A program made the translations under genes and the position numbers. A stretch of DNA of 64,000 bases from Collimonas sp. OK242 (GTDB lineage Bacteria; Pseudomonadota; Gammaproteobacteria; Burkholderiales; Burkholderiaceae_D): assembly GCF_900107095.1 (NCBI RefSeq), contig NZ_FNOR01000003.1:186001-250000 (forward strand), in the 5' to 3' direction. Positions within the stretch are counted from its first letter, which is position 1, and each line of letters begins with the position of its first letter. The notes below the pieces were generated by a model. That model was not told the DNA's origin. It saw only the letters and a program-made list of their open reading frames with translations, and ran no database searches. This document shows positions 9,808-17,308 of the stretch, piece by piece.

Positions 9808-12116
9808 GCGACGCTTTCATCACTGTCTGCACTCTCTTCATCGACCAAGGTCGGCTCGGCGTCGACATTGCGCAACTGCGCCTGATAGAGGCGATAATAG
9901 GCGCCTTCGCGCAGCATCAGCTCGTCATGGCTGCCGACTTCGACAATCTGGCCGCGATCCAGCACCACCAGCCGGTCGGCCTTGCGCAAGGTCGACAAAC
10001 GATGGGCGATCGCAATCGTGGTACGGCCTTGCACCAGGTTGTCGAGCGCTTTCTGGATCTCTTTTTCCGTGGTGGTATCGACCGAAGAGGTGGCTTCATC
10101 CATGATCAGGATGCGCGGATCGATCAGCAAGGCGCGGGCAATCGAAATACGCTGGCGTTCGCCGCCGGACAGCGCCTGGCCGCGTTCGCCGACCAGCGAG
10201 TCGTAACCTTGCGGCAAGCGCAAAATGAATTCGTGGGCATGGGCGGCGCGCGCGGCGGCAACGATTTCTTCACGTGTGGCCTCCGGTTTGCCGTAGCAGA
10301 TATTTTCCGCAATCGTGCCGAAAAACAGGAATGGCTCTTGCAGCACCAGGCCGATATTGCGGCGATACTCCGAGATCGGCATCGAGCGGATATCGACGCC
10401 GTCGATCCGTATCGCTCCTTCCGACACATCATAAAAACGGCAAATCAGATTGACCAGCGTGCTCTTGCCGGAACCGCTATGTCCTACCAGGCCGATCATC
10501 TCGCCCGGTGCAATCGTCAGGTTGACGTCGCGCATCACGGCCCGGTTACCGTAACGGAAACCGATGTTGCGCAATTCGATGGCGCCTTTCACATGCTCCA
10601 GATGAACCGGGTTGGCGGGCTCCGGCACACTTGATACATGATCCAGGATTTCGAAGATGCGTTTGGCGCCGACTGCGGCTTTTTGCGTTACCGAGACGAT
10701 CCGGCTCATCGAATCGAGACGGGTATAGAAGCGGCTGATGTAAGCCAGGAACGAGGCCAGCACACCGACCGTGATTTCATTTTTCGAGACTTGCCAGATA
10801 CCGAAGATCCAGACCACCAGCAGCCCTACTTCGGTCAGCAAGGTCACCGTCGGCGAGAACAAGGACCAGATTTTATTGACCCGGTCGTTGACCAGCAGGT
10901 TGTGCTGGTTGGCGTCGCGGAAACGCGTGGCTTCCCGCTTTTCCTGGGCAAACGCCTTGACCACGCGAATCCCCGGAATGGTGTCGGCCAGGACATTGGT
11001 TACCTCCGCCCAGATGCGGTCGATCTTTTCAAAACCGTGCTTCAGCCTGTCTCTTACCAGATGGATCATCCAGGCGATGAAGGGCAACGGCACCAGCGTC
11101 ACCAGCGCCAGCCAGGGATTGATCGAAAACAGGATCACCGCGGTCATGACGATCATCAGCACGTCAATCGCGAAATCCAGCAGATGCAAGGACAGGAAGA
11201 CGCAGATACGATCGCTTTCGGAACCGATGCGGGCCATCAGGTCGCCGGTGCGTTTGCCGCCGAAATACTCTTGCGACAGGCGCAGCAGATGTTCATACGT
11301 GGTGGTGCGCAAATTGGCGCCGATGCGCTCGCTCACCAACGCCAGGATGTAGGTACGGGCCCAACCCAGGCTCCAGGCCACCAGGGCAGAAGCCAGCAGG
11401 CCGGACAGGTAGAGCTTGACCAGGTCATGATTGATCGGCCTGCCGTTTTGATAAGGAATCAGCACGTTGTCCATCAAGGGGCCCATCAGGTAAGGCGGCA
11501 CCAGGGTGGCAGCGGTAGAAATCAGCATCAGGATAAAACCCAGCGCCAGCATGCCCTTGTATGGCGTGGCAAAACGCGCCAGCCGGAACAGGGCCCAGGT
11601 CGACGATGGCGCTTCGCCTTTTTCGGGGCAAATCAGGCATTCATCGCTATCCGGCGGCAACGGCGCCTTGCATTGCGGACAAGCAGCTTGCTCCTCGCGC
11701 AACGCAGCACGTCCTGCCAGATGATCGTCGCGCTGCTGCTCGAAGATTTTAATCAGGCGCAGCGCTTCCAGGTTGAGACCGAGCGTGTAGCGCCAGCAAG
11801 CCAGTTGCTGTTGTTCATCGTGCAACTCCAGACTGCCGACGCCGGCATGGTCATGATGACCCAGCGTCAAACCCGGCCGGTAGGCCCAGTCGCTCCAGCC
11901 CTTGTCTTGGTCCATTTTTGCCAGCACGCGGCGATTGGTGATCAACACCACGCCGTGCGCAAAATGCAGTGAAGCATTGAGGTCGACTTCCAGCGACGCC
12001 AGCACTTCCTCTGCAGGGGCGAGCAAGGTTGTCACTTCGGCACGCAGGGACGCGGTCAAGATATGGGACAAATAAATACCGGTGGTAGGCACAGGGGATA
12101 AGGGGTTGCTTTTCAT
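9804..12116 (-). CDS. Cyanophycin-associated ABC exporter with N-terminal extra domain and zinc ribbon
   Basis: A 770-aa fused exporter (membrane domain plus ATPase). Residues 1 to about 140 form an extra soluble domain resembling a PH-like fold (FAHGVVLITNRRVLAKM). Next comes a four-cysteine zinc ribbon (C146, C149, C160, C163). A type I exporter membrane domain with about six helices occupies 185-465. The nucleotide-binding domain has Walker A GLVGHSGSGKST, signature LSGGERQRISIARALL and Walker B ILIMDEATSSVD. This architecture is that of the ABC transporter family annotated with cyanophycin metabolism. It is divergent from cphA' and coupled to DUF1854. Substrate and direction are unknown. 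No ribosome binding site is obvious at the ATG. Confidence 0.9.
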   Translation of the reverse strand: MKSNPLSPVPTTGIYLSHILTASLRAEVTTLLAPAEEVLASLEVDLNASLHFAHGVVLITNRRVLAKMDQDKGWSDWAYRPGLTLGHHDHAGVGSLELHDEQQQLACWRYTLGLNLEALRLIKIFEQQRDDHLAGRAALREEQAACPQCKAPLPPDSDECLICPEKGEAPSSTWALFRLARFATPYKGMLALGFILMLISTAATLVPPYLMGPLMDNVLIPYQNGRPINHDLVKLYLSGLLASALVAWSLGWARTYILALVSERIGANLRTTTYEHLLRLSQEYFGGKRTGDLMARIGSESDRICVFLSLHLLDFAIDVLMIVMTAVILFSINPWLALVTLVPLPFIAWMIHLVRDRLKHGFEKIDRIWAEVTNVLADTIPGIRVVKAFAQEKREATRFRDANQHNLLVNDRVNKIWSLFSPTVTLLTEVGLLVVWIFGIWQVSKNEITVGVLASFLAYISRFYTRLDSMSRIVSVTQKAAVGAKRIFEILDHVSSVPEPANPVHLEHVKGAIELRNIGFRYGNRAVMRDVNLTIAPGEMIGLVGHSGSGKSTLVNLICRFYDVSEGAIRIDGVDIRSMPISEYRRNIGLVLQEPFLFFGTIAENICYGKPEATREEIVAAARAAHAHEFILRLPQGYDSLVGERGQALSGGERQRISIARALLIDPRILIMDEATSSVDTTTEKEIQKALDNLVQGRTTIAIAHRLSTLRKADRLVVLDRGQIVEVGSHDELMLREGAYYRLYQAQLRNVDAEPTLVDEESADSDESVA

Positions 12117-12245
12117 CTAAACGGCATGGTGTGGCCCGCATATTTACGCGGACCGGATGGAATTTTGTGTGAAATCGCCTTAATTGGCGCACATCGTCTG
12201 CCGCAAGTATTATATCCTATCGTGTTTTCAGAAATGTTACTTTTC

Positions 12246-12282
12246 GTTACCAATTAAACATATCTTTTCTGTATTTGGTAAC
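12246..12282. promoter_or_regulatory. Inverted repeat in the exporter/cphA' divergent region
   Basis: GTTACCAA (12246-12253) and TTGGTAAC (12275-12282) are perfect 8-bp inverted arms with a 21-bp AT-rich spacer, in the 337-bp region between the two divergent transcription units. The arm spacing (29 bp between arm starts) fits two half sites about three helical turns apart. It is a candidate operator for coordinated control. Confidence 0.45.
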
Positions 12283-12316
12283 TCTCTGTAAACCAATTCA
12301 CGGTTTAGCGCGTTAC

Positions 12317-12356
12317 AGCAAGGAGCCGGTCACCCAAGTCCGACAGGCTCCTAGCT
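12317..12356 (+). promoter_or_regulatory. Stem-loop upstream of cphA'
   Basis: AGGAGCC (12321-12327) pairs with GGCTCCT (12346-12352). After one mismatch the stem extends by AGC/GCT. The structure lies 100-135 bp before the cphA' ATG and could be part of its leader or an operator. The rest of 12117-12453 is AT-rich with no recognised element. Confidence 0.4.
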
Positions 12357-12453
12357 ACGGGGTGTCGAATACAAGAATATTAAAACTGGCCCACGCAAAA
12401 AAATTCAGCATTCACGCTTCATAAGCCATATTGCATAGTCTCATTGCTCACTC

Positions 12454-14610
12454 ATGAAAAACATTGAAATTCTCCGTATCATGTCGCTGCGCGGTCCAAA
12501 TATCTGGACGTATCGATCAACCCTTGAAGCGTGGATCGACATCGGCGAACTGGAAGATTTCCCGTCCAATACCCTGCCCGGCTTTAACCAGCGCCTGACC
12601 AGCTGGCTGCCGTCCCTGATTGAGCATCGCTGCAGCTACGGCGAACGCGGCGGTTTTGTCCAGCGGCTGCAAGACGGCACCTGGCCCGGCCACATCCTGG
12701 AACACGTCACGCTGGAACTGCAAAACCTGGCTGGCATGCCAGGCGGTTTCGGCAAGGCGCGCAGCACCTCGGCTCGCGGCGTCTACAAAGTGGCGGTCCG
12801 CGCGCGCCATGAACAGGTGACCCGCGCCGCCCTGCACGCGGCGCGCGATCTGGTGATGGCCGCAATTGAAGACAAGCCATTCGACGTCCACGCCACCATC
12901 ACTGAACTGCGCAGCATGGTGGATTCGCGCTGCCTTGGGCCAAGCACGGCTTGCATCGTCGAAGCTGCGGACGAACGACGCATCCCCTCATTCCGCCTGA
13001 CTGAAGGCAATCTGGTCCAGCTCGGCCATGGCATTCGCCAGCGCCGTATCTGGACCGCGGAAACCGATCAAACCAGCGCCATCGCCGAAAGCATCTCGAG
13101 CGACAAAGACTTGACCAAGACCTTGCTGCAAGCCTGCGGCGTGCCGATCCCGGAAGGGCAGCTCGTGGAAAGCGCTGCCGAAGCCTGGGAAGCAGCCGAA
13201 GATATCGGCTTGCCGGTGGTCGTCAAGCCTTCTGACGCTAATCACGGCCGCGGCGTATTCATCGATCTGAAGACCCGCGCCGAAATCGAAACCGCTTACG
13301 GGCTCGCACTGCAAGAAGGCAGCAGCGTGATCGTCGAACGCTTCATTCGCGGCAATGAACACCGGCTGCTGATTGTCGGTGGCCGGCTGGCGGCAGCTGC
13401 GCGCGGCGAGCCGCTATCGGTCACCGCTAACGGCACTTCGACAATTCGGCAACTCATCGACGACCAGATCAATTCCGACCCGCGCCGTGGCGAACTTGAA
13501 GAGTGCCCGCTCAGCCTGGTGTTGCTGGACGAAGAACCTGTGGTACGGGTCGAGCTCGAACGGCAAGGCTTTACCGGCGAATCGATTCCTGCAGCCGGCC
13601 TGCAAGTCTTAATACAACGTAACGGCAATGTCTCTATCGACGTCACCGATCTGGTACATCCGAGCGTCGCCGCGGCAGCTTCGCTGGCGGCACGCGTGGT
13701 GGGCCTGGATATTGCCGGGGTCGACCTGGTGGCGGAAGATATTTCCCGGCCGCTGGAAGAACAGCGCGGCGCCATCGTCGAAGTCAATGCCGGCCCTGGC
13801 CTGCTGATGCATCTCAAACCGGCGCAAGGCAGAGCGCGCCCGGTCGGCAGAGCCATCATCGAGCACTTGTTTGCGGCGGCCGACAATGGCCGCATCCCGA
13901 TTGTCGGCGTCACCGGCACGCATGGTAAAACCACTGTCTCGCGCCTGATTGCCTGGCAACTCCATTTGAGCGGCAACCATGTCGGCCTGGCTTGCGGCGA
14001 CGGTTTGTATTTCGCCCAACGGCAAGTTGAAAAAGGCGACCGCGCCAACTGGGAATCGGCGCAGCGCGTGCTGATCAACCGTGCGGTCGAAGCGGCAGTG
14101 TTCGAAAACAGCCACGACACCATTTTGTCGGAAGGCCTGGTCTACGACCGCTGCCAGGTTGGCGTCGTCACCAACATCGCGGCCGACGACAGCTCGCCGC
14201 AGTATTACATCACCGATGCCGAGGAAATGGTGAAAGTCACGCGTACCCAGGTCGATGTCGTCTTGCCGAGCGGCGTCGCGGTGCTGAACGCCGCCGATCC
14301 GCTGGTGGCCGCCATGGCGCCGCTGTGCGACGGCGAAGTGATTTTCTTTGGCATCGACGCTACCCTGCCGGTGATGGCGGAGCAGCTTGAACAAGGCAGG
14401 CGCGCAGTCTTTATCCACAATGACCAGATCATGCTGGCGATCGGCAAAAGCGAAATGCTGCTAGCCGACATCACCACCGTGCCGTTGATTGCACGCAGTA
14501 AAGATAGCTTCCAGATTGAAAATGTGCTGGCCGCAGTTGCCGCCGCATGGGCGCTGGATATCTCTCACGACCTGATACGTGCAGGGATAGAGACTTTCGA
14601 AATGGTTTAA
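12454..14610 (+). CDS. Short cyanophycin synthetase paralogue (CphA')
   Basis: A 718-aa CphA-like protein. Residues 1-165 form the N-domain, 200-470 an ATP-grasp domain (LPVVVKPSDANHGRGV; IVEVNAGPGLLMHLKP) and 480-718 a Mur-ligase-like domain with the P-loop GVTGTHGKTTVS. Compared with the full CphA downstream it lacks the whole Mur C-terminal domain (about 135 aa). Its central Mur motif reads FENSHDTILSEGL instead of FETARGGILREGL, and the GDHLG segment is replaced by ADDSSPQYY. In cyanobacteria, similarly truncated CphA2 enzymes polymerise beta-aspartyl-arginine dipeptides rather than free amino acids. Whether that holds here is inference. An intrinsic terminator follows. Confidence 0.88.
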   Translation: MKNIEILRIMSLRGPNIWTYRSTLEAWIDIGELEDFPSNTLPGFNQRLTSWLPSLIEHRCSYGERGGFVQRLQDGTWPGHILEHVTLELQNLAGMPGGFGKARSTSARGVYKVAVRARHEQVTRAALHAARDLVMAAIEDKPFDVHATITELRSMVDSRCLGPSTACIVEAADERRIPSFRLTEGNLVQLGHGIRQRRIWTAETDQTSAIAESISSDKDLTKTLLQACGVPIPEGQLVESAAEAWEAAEDIGLPVVVKPSDANHGRGVFIDLKTRAEIETAYGLALQEGSSVIVERFIRGNEHRLLIVGGRLAAAARGEPLSVTANGTSTIRQLIDDQINSDPRRGELEECPLSLVLLDEEPVVRVELERQGFTGESIPAAGLQVLIQRNGNVSIDVTDLVHPSVAAAASLAARVVGLDIAGVDLVAEDISRPLEEQRGAIVEVNAGPGLLMHLKPAQGRARPVGRAIIEHLFAAADNGRIPIVGVTGTHGKTTVSRLIAWQLHLSGNHVGLACGDGLYFAQRQVEKGDRANWESAQRVLINRAVEAAVFENSHDTILSEGLVYDRCQVGVVTNIAADDSSPQYYITDAEEMVKVTRTQVDVVLPSGVAVLNAADPLVAAMAPLCDGEVIFFGIDATLPVMAEQLEQGRRAVFIHNDQIMLAIGKSEMLLADITTVPLIARSKDSFQIENVLAAVAAAWALDISHDLIRAGIETFEMV

Positions 14611-14618
14611 AAAATTAT

Positions 14619-14652
14619 GCAGGGCCGGCAAGGTTTTGCCACCCTGCTTTTT
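14619..14652 (+). terminator. Intrinsic terminator between cphA' and cphA
   Basis: Outer stem GCAGGG / CCCTGC and inner stem GGCAA / TTGCC are separated by small internal loops and followed by TTTTT. It begins 8 nt after the cphA' stop. It should uncouple cphA from cphA' unless read through. Confidence 0.8.
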
Positions 14653-14689
14653 GACTAGTATTAGCAAGAAAAAATAGGAAAACTTGTTG

Positions 14690-17260
14690 ATGGACGTATC
14701 ACGTATCCGAGTACTTCGCGGCCCCAATCTGTGGAGTCGACATACCGCTATCGAAGCCATCGTGTCTTGCACCGATGCCGAACGCGCCATTGCAGGCATT
14801 ACCGGTTTTGAGGCCAAGCTGCGCGAACGCTTTCCACAGATGGGTTTTTTGCAAACCAGCGGCAAGAACGAGGTCGTGTCGATGGCGCATGCGCTGGAAA
14901 TTGCTGCGCTCGGACTGCAATCGGAAGCCGGATGTCCGGTGACCTTCAGCCGCACCGTGCCGACCCTGGAAGCAGGCGTCTATCAGGTGATCGTCGAATA
15001 CTCCGAAGAAGAAGTCGGCAAGATGGCGTTCCAGCTGGCGCAGGAATTATGCCTGGCTGCGCTGCAAGACCAGCTCTTCGATCTCGCCAGCGCCTTGGCC
15101 AACCTGAAGGAAATGGACGAAGACATTCGCCTCGGCCCAAGCACCGGTTCCATCGTGCAAGCGGCCGTGATGCGCGGAATTCCGTTCCGGCGCCTGACCG
15201 GCGGCAGCATGGTGCAGTTCGGCTGGGGCAGCCGGCAGCGTCGCATCCAGGCAGCCGAAACCAACCATACCAGCGCGATCGCCGAATCGATCGCCCAGGA
15301 TAAAGACCTGACTAAAAAATTGCTGAATGCAGCCGGTGTGCCGGTGCCTATGGGACGGGTTGTCTGCAGCGCCGAAGAAGCCTGGGCTGCAGCGCAGGAA
15401 ATCGCCGGCGCGGTGGTACTCAAGCCGCGCGACGGCAATCAGGGCAAGGGAGTGGCAGTCAATATCACCGCCCGTGAGCAAGTCATGGCAGCCTTTGAAG
15501 TCGCCGCCAAAATCTGCTCGGAAGTGATCGTCGAACGCTATCTGCCGGGTCACGATTTCCGCCTGCTGGTGGTCGGCGACCAGCTGGTGGCCGCCGCCCG
15601 CCGCGATCCGCCGCAAGTCATCGGCGACGGCGTGCACACCATCGGCCAGCTGGTAGAACAGGTCAACAGCGACCCGCTGCGCGGCGACGGCCATGCTACC
15701 TCGCTGACCAAGATCCGCTTCGATGCGATCGCCCTGGCGACCTTGGCCAAGCAACATTACACAGCCGATTCGATCCCGCAACAAGGTGTGCGCGTAGTCT
15801 TGCGCAACAACGCCAACCTGAGCACCGGCGGCACGGCAACCGACGTCACCGAGGATGTCCATCCTGAAATGGCGGCGCGTGCAGTGGCTGCGGCGCAAAT
15901 GGTGGGACTGGATATCTGCGGCGTCGACGTCGTCTGCAACAACGTCCATCAACCGCTGGAGGAACAAGAAGGCGGCGTGGTGGAAGTCAACGCCGCACCT
16001 GGTTTGCGCATGCACATCAGCCCTTCCTACGGCAAGGGCCGCGCGGTCGGCGCTGCGATCATGTCGACCATGTTCGCCAGCGGCGATAACGGCCGCATCC
16101 CGCTGGTGGCGGTAGCGGGTACCAACGGTAAAACTACAACCGTACGCCTGATCGCCCACCTGCTGGGACGCAAGGGATTACGCGTCGGCATGACCAATTC
16201 CGACGGCGTATACATCGAACAGCAACGCATCGACACCGGCGACTGCAGCGGCCCGCGCAGCGCTCGCAATGTCTTGATGCATCCTGACGTCGATGCCGCC
16301 GTATTTGAAACCGCACGCGGCGGCATCTTGCGTGAAGGCCTGGGCTTCGATCGCTGCGATGTCGCCGTGGTCACCAACATCGGCATGGGCGATCACCTTG
16401 GCCTGAGCTATATCAGCACGGTCGAAGATTTGAGCGTGGTAAAACGCGTGATCGTCGAAAACGTCGCCCCCGGCGGCCACGCGGTCTTGAATGCAGCCGA
16501 TCCTATGGTCGCCAGCATGGCCAAATCCTGCCCTGGCTCGGTCACCTTTTTCGCCCACGATTTCCATCACCCGCTGATGACTACCCATCGCGCGCAGGGG
16601 CATCGGGTGGTGTACCAGGATGGCAATGCCATCGTCGCCGCCAAGGGCAAGCAGGAACATCGGATAGCGCTGCAAGAGATCCCGTTGACCCGTAACGGCA
16701 CCATCGGCTTCCAGACCGAAAACGCCATGGCTGCCATCGCCGCCGCCTGGGCCCTGGACCTGGATTGGGACGTGATTCGCGCCGGCCTCGCCACCTTCAT
16801 CAACGATGCTGCCACCGCACCAGGCCGCTTCAACGTATTCGACTATCGCGGCGCGACCCTGATTGCCGACTACGGCCACAATCCCGATGCAATCCAGGCG
16901 CTGGTAAAGGCCATCGACAGCATGCCCGCCAAACGCCGCTCGGTAGTCATCAGCGGCGCCGGCGACCGGCGCGACATCGATATCCGTCACCAGACAGAAA
17001 TCCTGGGCGATGCTTTCGACCAGGTGATCCTGTATCAAGACCAGTGCCAGCGCGGCCGCGCCGATGGCGAAGTGCTCGGCCTGTTGCGCGAGGGCTTGCA
17101 ACACGCCCGCCGCACCACGTCGACCGAAGAAATCAATGGCGAATTTGTCGCTATTGATACTGCGCTGTCGCATCTGTCGCCGGGAGATCTTTGCCTGATC
17201 CTGGTGGACCAGGTGGAAGAAGCGCTGGCGCATATTGCCAAGCGTATTGCTGACGCTTAA
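14690..17260 (+). CDS. cphA: Cyanophycin synthetase, full length
   Basis: CphA builds multi-L-arginyl-poly-L-aspartate: the ATP-grasp domain adds Asp to the backbone and the Mur-ligase-like domain adds Arg to the Asp side chain. The 856-aa product has the N-domain (1-165), ATP-grasp (about 200-465; VVLKPRDGNQGKGVAVN; VVEVNAAPGLRMHI), Mur central domain with P-loop AVAGTNGKTTTVRL near 475, FETARGGILREGL and GDHLGL. The Mur C-terminal domain carries LIADYGHNPDAI near residue 725. ATG 14690 is preferred because AGGAA lies about 10 nt upstream; TTG codons at 14684 and 14687 are in frame. No cyanophycinase or isoaspartyl dipeptidase gene is in the window. Confidence 0.95.
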   Translation: MDVSRIRVLRGPNLWSRHTAIEAIVSCTDAERAIAGITGFEAKLRERFPQMGFLQTSGKNEVVSMAHALEIAALGLQSEAGCPVTFSRTVPTLEAGVYQVIVEYSEEEVGKMAFQLAQELCLAALQDQLFDLASALANLKEMDEDIRLGPSTGSIVQAAVMRGIPFRRLTGGSMVQFGWGSRQRRIQAAETNHTSAIAESIAQDKDLTKKLLNAAGVPVPMGRVVCSAEEAWAAAQEIAGAVVLKPRDGNQGKGVAVNITAREQVMAAFEVAAKICSEVIVERYLPGHDFRLLVVGDQLVAAARRDPPQVIGDGVHTIGQLVEQVNSDPLRGDGHATSLTKIRFDAIALATLAKQHYTADSIPQQGVRVVLRNNANLSTGGTATDVTEDVHPEMAARAVAAAQMVGLDICGVDVVCNNVHQPLEEQEGGVVEVNAAPGLRMHISPSYGKGRAVGAAIMSTMFASGDNGRIPLVAVAGTNGKTTTVRLIAHLLGRKGLRVGMTNSDGVYIEQQRIDTGDCSGPRSARNVLMHPDVDAAVFETARGGILREGLGFDRCDVAVVTNIGMGDHLGLSYISTVEDLSVVKRVIVENVAPGGHAVLNAADPMVASMAKSCPGSVTFFAHDFHHPLMTTHRAQGHRVVYQDGNAIVAAKGKQEHRIALQEIPLTRNGTIGFQTENAMAAIAAAWALDLDWDVIRAGLATFINDAATAPGRFNVFDYRGATLIADYGHNPDAIQALVKAIDSMPAKRRSVVISGAGDRRDIDIRHQTEILGDAFDQVILYQDQCQRGRADGEVLGLLREGLQHARRTTSTEEINGEFVAIDTALSHLSPGDLCLILVDQVEEALAHIAKRIADA

Positions 17261-17308
17261 ATATAGAGACAGCCGCCGGCCAAGCCAAAAACTGCGCTAG
17301 CGGCTTAC

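Noticed and set aside
10638-11972. 444-codon plus-strand frame opposite the ABC exporter
   Set aside because: His/Gln/Asp-rich shadow typical of the antisense of a GC-rich ABC gene; no start signals.
17271-17305. AGCCGC/GCGGCT arms between cphA and the fused regulator as a terminator
   Set aside because: Only 6 bp, 23-nt spacer and no T-run; too weak to list as a feature.
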